DNA of 64,000 bases from Sinomonas mesophila (GTDB taxonomy: Bacteria; Actinomycetota; Actinomycetes; Actinomycetales; Micrococcaceae): positions 111,049-175,048 of the forward strand of contig NZ_KV908327.1 of assembly GCF_001999765.1 (NCBI RefSeq). The letters are read 5' to 3'. Shown piece by piece: positions 54,854 through 63,725 of the stretch (its first letter is position 1; every line of letters starts with the position of its first letter). The translations under genes and the position numbers were made by a program. The notes beneath the pieces are model-generated. The model searched no databases and was not told where the DNA came from. It saw only the letters and a program-made list of their open reading frames with translations.

Positions 54854-57666
54854 CCCTGACCGGAACCCTCATCGCCGGCGACGATCCGCACCGTCCCGGC
54901 GGCGCCGTCGACCTCCACGCGGTCGCCGGTGCGGATCCTTTCGGTCGCTCCGGGCACGCCGACGACGGCGGGGATGCCGTACTCGCGCGCGACGACGGCG
55001 CCGTGCGAGTTGGCCCCGCCCATCTCCATGACGAGCGCGCCCGCCGTGACGAACAGCGGCGTCCAGCCCGGGTCGGTCGACGGCGCGACGAGTACCTCGC
55101 CGGGCGCGAGCGAGGCCGCCGTCGGGTCCAGCACCACGCGCGCCGGGGCCGTCACGGTCCCCGCCGACGCCGGCACGCCGGTCAGGGTGCCAGCGTCTGT
55201 GTCGTGCCCTGGCGCGCCTGCGGCGGCCTCGGGCGCGGAAGCCGCCTCGGGCTCGGTCCCGTCGGAGAGCAGGACGCGCGGGATGTGCCGGCGGCGCAAC
55301 TCGCGCGCGTAGTCCGCCCGCCGGTCGGCGACGAGCCCGCGCAGCCGAGCGCCGTCGTCGCTCTCGCTCCCGCCGGTGCCGGGCCGGGAACCGCGGCCCG
55401 CCGCAGCGACCTCGAGGGCCGAGCTGGCCTCGGCGAAGTCGAGGAAGAACACGTCGCCGGGGTCGTCGAGGACTCCCGCGTCGGCGAGGTGGCGTCCGAC
55501 CGAGACCAGCTCCGTGCGTGCGGCGTCGAAGACCCGCACGAGGAAGAACTTGGGCTGCTCCCTGAGCCCGGCCAGGGCCCGCGCCCGGGCGAGGAGGCGG
55601 GCGACGGCGGCCCCGCGGAACCGGCCCCGATCCCTCGCCCGGGCGGCGAGCGAGCGGGCGGCGTCCTCGCCCGCGCGCGCGGCAGCTGAGAACGACCCCG
55701 CGTCGGGGTCGCCGAGCATCATCGCCGAGACCATCGACAGGACCGGCGCGGGGTCCTCCCGCCAGCGCGGCATCCCGACGTCGATCTCCGCCACCGCCCG
55801 GTGACCGTACCGCTGCAGGAACTCCCTGAGCCCCTCGGCGAGGACCGCCGGGAGCGTCCCGTCCCCGAGCCGTGCCGCCAGCTCCGTCCCCTCCCGGCCC
55901 GCGAGCCCGGCCGCGGCCTCGGGAGCCTCGTGGCGGATGCGCCCGGCGAGGGCGCGCAGCTCCTCGTCCATCTGCGTCGTGGGGTTGTTCGGCAGGCCGC
56001 GCAGCACGCCCTGCAGCTCGCCCGGACGCGCGATCCCGCGCAGCAGGACGGAGGCGATCCGTGCGCACATGAACCCGGCCGCCGCGACGGGCAGGGTCGC
56101 GGGGACGATCGGGAACGCCTCCCGCGCGAGCAGGTCCCGCGCGCGGTCCAGGCGCGCCGCCGGCCCGCCCGTGCCCGGGGCGAGTTTCCGCTCGAGCGCA
56201 GTGCCGAAGCGGCGCACGCCGGCCAGGCCCGCGCGGGGCCGGGCGAGGGCGCGCACGAGCGTCTCGGGGACGCGGTTGCGGGCAGCGATGGGCGCGACCC
56301 GCCGCAGGAGGGGGAGCGCAGTGCGGATGTCGAGCGGGAAGCGGGGGTCATCGGCGAGTCGGCGCAGGATGCCGGCGGACCGGGCCTCCATGACGCCGAG
56401 GAAGCGCGGGGCGAGCCAGCGGCCCACGCGGCTGCGCAGCACCGTGGTCACGTCGATGAACAGCCTGCCCCCGGCGGCTTGGACGACCGGCGGCCCGGAC
56501 GCGGCGTCCGACGGCGGGAAGCCGGCCTGGGCGGCGATGCTGCCCGCCACCGTCCTGAGCGCCGCGACCCCCATCGGCGTGAGCGGACGCGTGAGCCCCT
56601 GGGCGAGGGAGAAGCAGAACCACGCACGCACGCCGCCCGCCTCCGGCGCGGCGGGGCGCTCGGGGACGGGGTGAAGCGTCGTGATGGGCCTCGTCTGGGT
56701 GAGCCACAGCCGCCCGTCGGCACCGAGCGCCCACTCGGCGTCCTGCGGGGCGCCGAAGTGCGCCTCGAGCCGCCGGCCCAGCGCGGCGAGCGCCGCGACG
56801 TCCCCGGCGCCGAGGCTCAGCGCGCTCGGGTCCCCGGCCGGGGCGACGCGCTCAGTGCCGCCACCGGCGACCGGACGTACGGCCAGCCCCTTCGCGCCCG
56901 CCCGGCTCTCGAGCAGCCGCCCCGTCCCCGCCTCGGCGACGAATCGGTCCGGGTCCACGGCGCCCGAGACGACCGACTCGCCCAGGCCGGGGCTCGCGTC
57001 GATGACCATGCGCGTCCGGCTCCCGGCCACGGGGTCGGCGGTGAACAGGACCCCGGCCACCGCGGCATCCACGAGCGGCTGGACGACGACGGCGAGCGCC
57101 GCCTCGGAGCCGGGGTAGCCCGTCGCGCGCCGGTAGGCGACCGCACGGTCGGTCCACAGCGACGCCCAGCAGCGGCGCACCGCGTCGAGGACAGCGTCGG
57201 CACCGACGACGTTGAGGAAGGTCTCCTGCTGGCCCGCGAAGCTGGCCCCTGGAAGGTCCTCCGCCGTTGCCGAGGAGCGCACGGCCACGGCGACCGGGGC
57301 ACCTGCGGGGCCGTCGGCGGGGGAGAGGCCCCGCGAGAGGCCCTCGTACGCGGCGCGGACGGCGGCCTCCAGCTCGGGGGCCAGGCCGACGTCGGCGAGC
57401 CGCTCGCGGAGGCGCGCCGCGAGCTCCAGCCGGCGCCCGCCGTCCTCCTCGGCGTCCACGGCCTCGGCCAGGCCGCGCGCCTCTGCCCGGTCCAGCGCCT
57501 CGCGGTACGCGGACGCGAGGATGCAGAAGCCGTCGGGGACCTCGAAGCCGGCCGCGAGCATCTCGCCGAGGTTCGCGGCCTTGCCGCCGGCCTCGTCCAC
57601 CATGCCTGCCCGCAGCGCCTCGAGGGGGACGACCACCGGGCGCGTGCGGGCCTCGCCGCCGTGCAC
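54850..57666 (-). CDS. PEP-utilising enzyme, rifamycin-phosphotransferase-like
   Basis: This 938-residue protein has three parts. The PPDK/PEP-synthase ATP-binding domain (about 1-310) shows KAANLGEMLAAGFEVPDGF, VAVRSSATAEDLPGASFAGQ and WLTQTRPITTLHP. A long central helical region (about 320-790) follows. The C-terminal swivelling phosphohistidine domain (about 820-930) ends with GGANSHGAVVAREYGIPAVV, carrying the catalytic His. This order, with the His domain last and no PEP-binding barrel, is that of rifamycin phosphotransferase rather than PEP synthase. The substrate is inferred only from layout. The GTG at 57666 lies six bases after TATCCT on the minus strand. Confidence 0.75.
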   Translation of the reverse strand: MHGGEARTRPVVVPLEALRAGMVDEAGGKAANLGEMLAAGFEVPDGFCILASAYREALDRAEARGLAEAVDAEEDGGRRLELAARLRERLADVGLAPELEAAVRAAYEGLSRGLSPADGPAGAPVAVAVRSSATAEDLPGASFAGQQETFLNVVGADAVLDAVRRCWASLWTDRAVAYRRATGYPGSEAALAVVVQPLVDAAVAGVLFTADPVAGSRTRMVIDASPGLGESVVSGAVDPDRFVAEAGTGRLLESRAGAKGLAVRPVAGGGTERVAPAGDPSALSLGAGDVAALAALGRRLEAHFGAPQDAEWALGADGRLWLTQTRPITTLHPVPERPAAPEAGGVRAWFCFSLAQGLTRPLTPMGVAALRTVAGSIAAQAGFPPSDAASGPPVVQAAGGRLFIDVTTVLRSRVGRWLAPRFLGVMEARSAGILRRLADDPRFPLDIRTALPLLRRVAPIAARNRVPETLVRALARPRAGLAGVRRFGTALERKLAPGTGGPAARLDRARDLLAREAFPIVPATLPVAAAGFMCARIASVLLRGIARPGELQGVLRGLPNNPTTQMDEELRALAGRIRHEAPEAAAGLAGREGTELAARLGDGTLPAVLAEGLREFLQRYGHRAVAEIDVGMPRWREDPAPVLSMVSAMMLGDPDAGSFSAAARAGEDAARSLAARARDRGRFRGAAVARLLARARALAGLREQPKFFLVRVFDAARTELVSVGRHLADAGVLDDPGDVFFLDFAEASSALEVAAAGRGSRPGTGGSESDDGARLRGLVADRRADYARELRRRHIPRVLLSDGTEPEAASAPEAAAGAPGHDTDAGTLTGVPASAGTVTAPARVVLDPTAASLAPGEVLVAPSTDPGWTPLFVTAGALVMEMGGANSHGAVVAREYGIPAVVGVPGATERIRTGDRVEVDGAAGTVRIVAGDEGSGQG

Positions 57667-57723
57667 GGCCTCAGGATAGACCCGGTGCCCGCGGGTGTCG
57701 CGGCCCGGCGGTACGCTGGCCCC

Positions 57724-58464
57724 ATGGACACCACGACCCCTGACAACGACAGCCTGCTGGCCGGGATCGAGAGCGCCGCCGCCGGGTTCCGCGAGGAGCT
57801 CGAGGTCCTCACCGACGCCTCCGTGGGCCGCAGCTCGCTCCTGCCCGACTGGACGCGGGGGCACGTCCTCGCGCACGTCGCGGGCGTGTGCGACGGGATG
57901 GCGCGCCAGCTCGAGTACGCCGGGCGCGGCGAGCGGATCGAGCTCTACGACGGAGGTCAGGAGGGCCGCAACCGGGCCATCGAGGAGGGCGCCGGGGCGA
58001 GCGCCGACGAGCACCGGGAGCGCGTCGGGGCCGCGCTCGACCGCGCCCTCGCGGCCTTCCGCCGGCTCGACGGGGACGCGTGGCAGCGCCCGATCTCCTA
58101 CCGCGACGGCGTCGTGCGCGACGGCGGCCTGGCCCTCTGGCGCGAGCTCGTGATCCACCGCTCCGACCTCGGCACGGGTGCGACGCAGCACGGCTGGGAC
58201 GAGGGCTTCTGCGAGCACGTCCTCGGCTTCCTGGCCCCCCGCGTGCCCGAGGGCATGGCCTTCCGGCTGCACGCCGAGGGCCGGGACGCCGTCGTCCTCG
58301 GCGGCGGGGCCGAGACCGTGGACGTCTACGGCCGGCTCGGGGACCTGGCCGCGTGGCTCGCCGGGCGGCCCGTCGACCACGCCGCGGTGCGCGCCGAGCG
58401 CGGCGGCGAGGCCGTGTCCCTGCCCGAGATCGGCCCCTGGCCCTCGCCCGCCGCGGCCAAGTAG
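57724..58464 (+). CDS. Maleylpyruvate isomerase / DinB-like metal-binding family protein (TIGR03083 type)
   Basis: This 246-residue protein has a DinB-like four-helix N-terminal domain with [20 protein letters not shown], the hallmark of mycothiol-dependent maleylpyruvate isomerases. [12 protein letters not shown] supplies a later metal-binding His, and a C-terminal SCP2-like segment follows ([20 protein letters not shown]). In actinobacteria such proteins are mycothiol S-transferases or isomerases. The true substrate is unknown. The ATG lies six bases after TACGCT (57712-57717), so it is probably leaderless. It is divergent from the PEP-enzyme gene. Confidence 0.8.
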   Translation: MDTTTPDNDSLLAGIESAAAGFREELEVLTDASVGRSSLLPDWTRGHVLAHVAGVCDGMARQLEYAGRGERIELYDGGQEGRNRAIEEGAGASADEHRERVGAALDRALAAFRRLDGDAWQRPISYRDGVVRDGGLALWRELVIHRSDLGTGATQHGWDEGFCEHVLGFLAPRVPEGMAFRLHAEGRDAVVLGGGAETVDVYGRLGDLAAWLAGRPVDHAAVRAERGGEAVSLPEIGPWPSPAAAK

Positions 58465-58471
58465 GGGCCGC

Positions 58472-59140
58472 GTGGGCAGCGCGAGCCCGGGCGCGCCGGA
58501 CCTCGTCCGCTGGCTCACCCGGGACCCGGTCGTGGTCGCCCCGGAGCTGCTCGGCGCCGTCCTGACGCACACGACGCCGGAGGGCGCCGTGTCCGTCCGG
58601 CTCACCGAGGTCGAGGCGTACCGCGGGCACCGCGACTCCGAGCACCCGGACCCGGGCTCGCACTCCTACAACGGGCGCACGCCGCGCAACGAGGTCATGT
58701 GGGGGCCCGCCGGCCACCTGTACGTCTACTTCACCTACGGGATGCACTTCTGCGCGAACGTCGTGTGCGGCCCGGCCGGCACGTCCTCGGGGTGCCTCCT
58801 GCGCGCGGGCGAGATCATGGGCGGGGCCGAGCTCGCGCGCAGCCGGCGGCCGTCGGCCCGGCGCGACGTCGAGCTGGCCAGCGGGCCCGCGCGCCTCGCG
58901 CAGGCGCTCGGGATCGGCCGCGGGCACAACGGCGCCGCGCTCGACGGCGGGGAGTTCCGGCTCGAGCGCCCGGCCCGCCCAGCCGCCGGGGTGCTGAGCG
59001 GGCCGCGCGTCGGCGTGGCGGGGGAGGGCGGGACGCACGACTATCCGTGGCGGTTCTGGCTCCCGGGCGAGGCCACCGTCTCCCCGTACCGGGCCGCCGT
59101 GCCCCGGGCGCGGGGTGCGCGCGGCGCCGTCGGCCCCTGA
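58472..59140 (+). CDS. 3-methyladenine DNA glycosylase (Mpg/AAG family)
   Basis: This 222-residue base-excision repair enzyme has [20 protein letters not shown] followed by VEAYRG with the catalytic Glu. It also has [33 protein letters not shown] and GCLLRAGE, all conserved in alkyladenine glycosylases. It removes alkylated and deaminated purines. The GTG at 58472 is eight bases after the previous stop; the two genes are probably co-transcribed. The last 15 residues are a basic low-complexity tail. Confidence 0.92.
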   Translation: MGSASPGAPDLVRWLTRDPVVVAPELLGAVLTHTTPEGAVSVRLTEVEAYRGHRDSEHPDPGSHSYNGRTPRNEVMWGPAGHLYVYFTYGMHFCANVVCGPAGTSSGCLLRAGEIMGGAELARSRRPSARRDVELASGPARLAQALGIGRGHNGAALDGGEFRLERPARPAAGVLSGPRVGVAGEGGTHDYPWRFWLPGEATVSPYRAAVPRARGARGAVGP

Positions 59141-59168
59141 CGCGCACGCCCTCGCCCGCTGCGTGCGC

Positions 59169-59768
59169 TCACGCCGCATCGAGCGGCGCCTCCCCCCGGG
59201 GCTCGAGCCGGGCCAGGAGCCGGGAGCGGACGGCGGGCCACTCGTCGTCGAGGACCGAGAACACGGCCGTGTCGATGCGCCCGCCCTCGTGGTCGGGGCG
59301 GTGGGCGCGCAGGGTGCCCTCGTACACCGCGCCCAGCCGCGCGAGCGCGTGGGCGCTGCGCAGGTTGCGCGTGTCGACCCTGAACGCGACCCGTGCCAGG
59401 CCGAGGCCCTCGAAGGCATGGCCGAGGAGCAGGAGCTTGGAGGCGGCGTTCGCCCCCGAGCCCCAGAACCGGCGCGCGAAGAACGTCCCGCCGATCTCGG
59501 CCCGGCCCTGCGCGAGGTCAAGCTCGAGAAGGCACGTCGCGCCCGCGAGGGCACCCGTGGACTCGTCCGCGACCGCGAACGGCAGGGCGCGGGGATCCTC
59601 GAGCCGCATGCAGAAGAGGCCCGCGAGCTCCTCGGTGCTCTCTGGGCGCGGGACGGCCATGCCCGCCCACAGCCCGGGGTCGATCGCGTCGAACAGGTGC
59701 TCCGCGTGCAGCGGGGCGAGCGGGAGCAGACGGACGCCGTGGGAGGCGAACGTGAGCGCGTGATGCAT
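59169..59768 (-). CDS. GNAT-family N-acetyltransferase, RimJ/RimL-like
   Basis: This 199-residue protein has the GNAT_3 pattern: RLLPLAPLHAEHLFDAIDPG, GATCLLELDLAQGRAEIGGT, FFARRFWGSGANAASKLLLL (acetyl-CoA-binding motif A) and FRVDTRNLRSAHALARLGAV. Relatives acetylate ribosomal-protein N termini or small amines. The target is unknown. It converges with the glycosylase gene, 28 bases away, and is divergent from helD. Confidence 0.85.
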   Translation of the reverse strand: MHHALTFASHGVRLLPLAPLHAEHLFDAIDPGLWAGMAVPRPESTEELAGLFCMRLEDPRALPFAVADESTGALAGATCLLELDLAQGRAEIGGTFFARRFWGSGANAASKLLLLGHAFEGLGLARVAFRVDTRNLRSAHALARLGAVYEGTLRAHRPDHEGGRIDTAVFSVLDDEWPAVRSRLLARLEPRGEAPLDAA

Positions 59769-59979
59769 GCGGACAGTGAAGCACCCGGAGGGCAGGTCGG
59801 TAAGGCCGTCGGGGCGGATGTGGACATGAACTTTCGGTGACGCGCAGGCGACGACGGTGCCGCGCCCGCCACGGCACGGCTGGGGCCGCCGTCCGCCGTC
59901 GGATGCCCCTCCCGCGGCCCCCGTGGAGGGCAGTACACGCGCCCACGGCGGATTTCACGCGAGTTAACGTGGATCGCTG

Positions 59980-59985
59980 TAAAAT
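59980..59985 (+). promoter_or_regulatory. Likely -10 element of the helD-like gene
   Basis: TAAAAT in an AT-rich patch starts a leader of about 30 bases that contains AAGGGGA before the ATG at 60022. No clear -35 is seen. The 253-base gap (59769-60021) otherwise holds only GC-rich inverted repeats with no recognised function, and no rifamycin-associated element was identified by eye. Confidence 0.5.
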
Positions 59986-60021
59986 GGACGGTCCGGCTTT
60001 TCATTAAGGGGAAACGCACAG

Positions 60022-62262
60022 ATGCTCGACGCCGATCTGGCCCACGAACGGGACTACGTCCGGGGCCTCTACACCCGCCTCGACGAGCTGCGCGAGGAGA
60101 AGCGCCGCCAGCTCGATGCAGTGCGCCGGGCGGGCGCGGTCGGTTCGATGCAGAACGTCTCCGAGAGGGACGCCTTCGCCGCGATGTACGAGGACCGCCT
60201 CGCGCAGCTCGACGCCGTCGAGGACCGCCTCGTGTTCGGCCGGCTGGACCTCGACAGCGGCGACGAGCAGTACATCGGCAGGATCGGCCTGAGCACCGAC
60301 GACCTGCGCCGGCTCATGGTCGACTGGCGCGCCCCCGAGGCAAGCCACTTCTACCAGGCCACTGCGTTCGACCGCCAGGGCGTGCGCCGACGCCGCCACC
60401 TCATCCTCCAGGGCCGCGACGTCAAGGCCATCGAGGACGACGTGCTCGACCCCGAGCTGCTCGACGGCTCGACCCACCACGAGGGCGAGGGCGCGCTGCT
60501 CGCGGCCCTGAACTCGAAGCGCACGGGCCACATGGCGGACATTGTCAGCACGATCCAGGCCGAGCAGGACCGCATCATCCGCGCGCCCATGCCCGGCGCG
60601 CTCGTCGTCCAGGGCGGTCCGGGCACCGGCAAGACCGCCGTCGCGCTCCACCGCGCCGCCTACCTCCTCTACTCCCACCGCGAGCGGCTCAAGTCCGCGG
60701 GCGTGCTCCTGGTCGGCCCGTCGTCGTCGTTCATGAAGTACATCGAGCGCGTCCTGCCGTCCCTGGGCGAGACCGGCGTCGTCATGTCGAGCCTCGGCCG
60801 GCTCATGCCGGGGATCGCGGCCGTCCCGGAGGAGGAGGCGCGCACTGCCGCTCTCAAGGGCTCGGCGAGGATGGTCGAGGTCGTCGCGGCCGCCGTCGCG
60901 AACCGCCAGCGCGTGCCGGCGGGGGACCGGATCCTCGACGTCGAGGGCTACAAGCTCCTGCTCACGCCGCGGCAGGTCCGCCGGGCGAGGGACAAGGCGC
61001 GGGCGACGGGCAAGCCGTACAACGAGGCCCGCAACACATTCGTCAAGATCCTCCTGCGCGAACTCACCGAGCAGCTGCAGTCCAAGGTCGAGGCGAGCAG
61101 CGTGGGCAACAACGCCGACCGTTCGTACCTCGCCGAGGACGTCCGCCAGTCCCGCGACGTGCGGGTCGCCGTCAACCTCTGCTGGATGCCGATGACGCCG
61201 GAGAAGCTCATCTCCGAGCTGTTCAGCAAGCGCAGCATCCTCGACGCCGTCGCCGCGGACCTCACAGGGGCCGAGCGCGAGCTGCTCCACCGCCCCGCGG
61301 ACGCCCCGTGGACCGAGGCGGACGTGCCCCTGCTCGACGAGGCCGCCGAGCTGCTGGGCGAGCTCGACGCGACGACAGGCCACGAGGCCGCCCGCCGCGA
61401 GGCCGAGCGGCGCCGCGACCTCGAGAACGCGCAGCAGGCGCTGCGGAACGTCGACGGCGCGCTGCGCGAGCAGGGGCTCGACGGCGTCGTCCAGGCCGAG
61501 GACCTCGCGGACTTCCAGCAGGGCGGCGAGACCCGGCTCACCGCGGCCGAGCGCGCGGTCGGGGACCGCACCTGGGCATACGGGCACATCATCGTGGACG
61601 AGGCGCAGGAGCTCTCGCACATGCAGTGGCGCCTGCTCGTGCGCCGCTGCCCGCTCAAGTCCTTCACGATCGTCGGCGACATCGCCCAGACCTCGGCCGC
61701 GGCCGGGGCGTCGTCGTGGCACCGCGCCCTCGATCCGTTCTTCGGGGAGCGCTGGGCGCTCGAGGAGCTCACAGTCAACTACCGCACCCCGAGCCAGATC
61801 GCCGAGGCGGCCACACGCATGGCCGCCGCCGCGGGGCTCGTCGTGTCTGCGCCGAAGGCCGTCCGGGAGGGCCGCTGGGAGCCGATCGTCGACAGCGTCG
61901 CCCAGGGCGGCGTCGTCGATCGCCTCGCCGAGGTGCTCCCCGAGGAACTGGCCGCGGCCGACGGCGGGCTCCTCGCCGTGATTGCCGGGGAGGGGCTCCT
62001 CGACGAGGCACGGGATGCCCTCCGTGCCCGGTACGGGAACCGCGTCGGTGGCGGCGCGGGCAGCTTCGAGCAGGACATCGTCGTGATCGATCCCCGCGAG
62101 GCCAAGGGCCTCGAGTTCGACGCGGTCGTGGTCCTCGAGCCGGCTGCCCTCCTCGACGATGTGCACGGCAAGGTCGGCGACCTCTATGTCGCGATGACGC
62201 GCCCCACGCAGCGGCTGCGCCTCATCGCCTCGCGCGTGGTCCCGGCCGGCATCGAGGCCTGA
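60022..62262 (+). CDS. HelD-like UvrD-family ATPase (RNA polymerase-recycling helicase)
   Basis: This 746-residue protein starts with an antiparallel coiled coil (residues about 5-70), then a 1A domain with Q motif and Walker A GGPGTGKT (198-205). DEAQELSHMQWRLL is the Walker B, IVGDIAQTSAAAG is motif III, and the second RecA-like domain carries VIDPREAKGLEFDAVVVLEP and YVAMTRPTQRLRLI. The N-terminal coiled coil and lack of UvrD DNA-binding domains fit actinobacterial HelD, which removes stalled RNA polymerase and in some species (HelR) protects it from rifamycins. The exact subclass is inferred. Confidence 0.85.
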   Translation: MLDADLAHERDYVRGLYTRLDELREEKRRQLDAVRRAGAVGSMQNVSERDAFAAMYEDRLAQLDAVEDRLVFGRLDLDSGDEQYIGRIGLSTDDLRRLMVDWRAPEASHFYQATAFDRQGVRRRRHLILQGRDVKAIEDDVLDPELLDGSTHHEGEGALLAALNSKRTGHMADIVSTIQAEQDRIIRAPMPGALVVQGGPGTGKTAVALHRAAYLLYSHRERLKSAGVLLVGPSSSFMKYIERVLPSLGETGVVMSSLGRLMPGIAAVPEEEARTAALKGSARMVEVVAAAVANRQRVPAGDRILDVEGYKLLLTPRQVRRARDKARATGKPYNEARNTFVKILLRELTEQLQSKVEASSVGNNADRSYLAEDVRQSRDVRVAVNLCWMPMTPEKLISELFSKRSILDAVAADLTGAERELLHRPADAPWTEADVPLLDEAAELLGELDATTGHEAARREAERRRDLENAQQALRNVDGALREQGLDGVVQAEDLADFQQGGETRLTAAERAVGDRTWAYGHIIVDEAQELSHMQWRLLVRRCPLKSFTIVGDIAQTSAAAGASSWHRALDPFFGERWALEELTVNYRTPSQIAEAATRMAAAAGLVVSAPKAVREGRWEPIVDSVAQGGVVDRLAEVLPEELAAADGGLLAVIAGEGLLDEARDALRARYGNRVGGGAGSFEQDIVVIDPREAKGLEFDAVVVLEPAALLDDVHGKVGDLYVAMTRPTQRLRLIASRVVPAGIEA

Positions 62263-62286
62263 GAACTGGCTGATACCGTAGAAGCC

Positions 62287-63594
62287 GTGCCGCAGACAGT
62301 ACTCGAATCGCAGAAGAACGACCCGAGCTTCGCCAACATCTGGCAGGAGCTCAAGTGGCGTGGCCTCGTCCACGTCTCCACCGATGAGGCGGAGCTCGAG
62401 AAGCTCCTCGCCGGCGATCCGATCACGTACTATTGCGGCTTCGACCCGACGGCGCCGAGCCTGCATCTGGGCAACCTCGTCCAGCTCCTCGTCCTGCGCC
62501 GGCTCCAGCTCGCGGGGCACAAGCCGCTCGGGCTCGTCGGCGGCTCCACGGGCCTCATCGGCGACCCGCGGCCGACGGCGGAGCGCATGCTCAACACGAA
62601 GGACACGGTCGCCGAGTGGGTCGGCTACCTCCAGGCCCAGGTGCGCCGCTTCCTCTCCTTCGAGGGGGAGAGCGCGGCCCGGATGGTCAACAACCTCGAC
62701 TGGACCGCGCCGCTGACGGCGATCGACTTCCTGCGCGAGATCGGCAAGCACTTCCGGGTCGGGACCATGATGCGCAAGGACGCGGTTGCGTCGCGCCTGA
62801 ACTCGGACGAGGGCATCTCCTACACCGAGTTCAGCTACCAGATCCTCCAGGGCATGGACTACCTCGAGCTGTACCGCCACTACGGCTGCGTGCTTCAGAC
62901 CGGCGGCTCGGACCAGTGGGGCAACCTCACGAGCGGGACCGAGCTCATCCGCAAGGTCGAGGGCAAGACCGTGCACGCCCTGGGCACGCCGCTCATCACC
63001 AACGCGGATGGGACGAAGTTCGGCAAGAGCGAGGGCAACGCCATCTGGCTCGACGCCTCGATGTGCTCGCCCTACACCTTCTACCAGTTCTGGCTCAACA
63101 CCCAGGACGCCGACGTCGTCGACCGGCTCAAGGTCTTCACCTTCCTGACGCGGGCCGAGATCGAGGAGCTCGAGGCTGCCGTCGCTGAGCGCCCGTTCGC
63201 CCGCGAGGCGCAGCGCCGGCTCGCGTTCGAGGTGACCTCGCTCGTACACGGCGTCGCGGCGACCGAGAAGGTCATCGCCGCCTCGGCCGCGCTCTTCGGC
63301 AACGGGGACCTCGGCGTCCTCGACGAGGGCACGCTCTCGGCAGCCACCGCTCAGCTCACGACGGCGGCGGTGACGCCCGAGCAGCTCGGGATCGTCGAGC
63401 TGCTGGTCGCCACCGGCCTCGCGGAGAGCAAGTCGGCGGCCCGCCGGACCGTGGGCGAGGGCGGAGCCTACGTGAACAACGCCAAGATCACCGACCCGGA
63501 CGCGTCGGTGGCCGCGGAGGACGCGCTGCACGGGAAGTACTTCCTCGTGCGCCGGGGCAAGAAGAGCCTCGCGACCGCGATCCTCACGGACTGA
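62287..63594 (+). CDS. tyrS: Tyrosine--tRNA ligase
   Basis: This 435-residue class I synthetase has the HIGH-type motif HLGN (60-63) in PTAPSLHLGNLVQ and the KMSKS-type KFGKSEGN. GSDQWGNLTSG is the tyrosine-site signature. The C-terminal S4-like RNA-binding domain ends KYFLVRRGKKSLATAILTD. It attaches tyrosine to its tRNA. The GTG start lies seven bases after TACCGT (62274-62279). A strong terminator follows, separating it from the rRNA operon. Confidence 0.97.
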   Translation: MPQTVLESQKNDPSFANIWQELKWRGLVHVSTDEAELEKLLAGDPITYYCGFDPTAPSLHLGNLVQLLVLRRLQLAGHKPLGLVGGSTGLIGDPRPTAERMLNTKDTVAEWVGYLQAQVRRFLSFEGESAARMVNNLDWTAPLTAIDFLREIGKHFRVGTMMRKDAVASRLNSDEGISYTEFSYQILQGMDYLELYRHYGCVLQTGGSDQWGNLTSGTELIRKVEGKTVHALGTPLITNADGTKFGKSEGNAIWLDASMCSPYTFYQFWLNTQDADVVDRLKVFTFLTRAEIEELEAAVAERPFAREAQRRLAFEVTSLVHGVAATEKVIAASAALFGNGDLGVLDEGTLSAATAQLTTAAVTPEQLGIVELLVATGLAESKSAARRTVGEGGAYVNNAKITDPDASVAAEDALHGKYFLVRRGKKSLATAILTD

Positions 63595-63610
63595 GCACCA
63601 GGTCTCGGCC

Positions 63611-63641
63611 CGGGCCCCGCACCCAGAGGGTGCGGGGCCCG
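63611..63641 (+). terminator. Intrinsic terminator after tyrS
   Basis: Perfect 14-bp arms (CGGGCCCCGCACCC, 63611-63624, and its complement, 63628-63641) enclose the loop AGA, 17 bases after the tyrS stop. GAGCCTCTT follows on the strand. It insulates the rRNA promoter just downstream. Confidence 0.88.
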
Positions 63642-63696
63642 AGCCTCTTGACGGAACGGGACCGCGCCAGGCGACACGCCCGGGCATCCAGTCCGC

Positions 63697-63725
63697 TTGC
63701 GCGGGGGATGACAGAGGAGTACTAT
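63697..63725 (+). promoter_or_regulatory. rRNA operon promoter
   Basis: TTGCGC (63697-63702), a 17-base spacer and TACTAT (63720-63725) form a near-consensus vegetative promoter. It drives the leader that follows. The 16S gene itself is outside the window. Confidence 0.75.

Noticed and set aside
54850..58605. Extension of the PEP-enzyme frame upstream to 58605
   Set aside because: The extra 313 codons run antisense through the TIGR03083 gene and have no family sequence. The leaderless-type signal TATCCT-N6-GTG marks the start at 57666.
59769..60021. A rifamycin-associated element upstream of the helD-like gene
   Set aside because: No convincing inverted repeat of that type could be found by eye; a computed motif search would be decisive.
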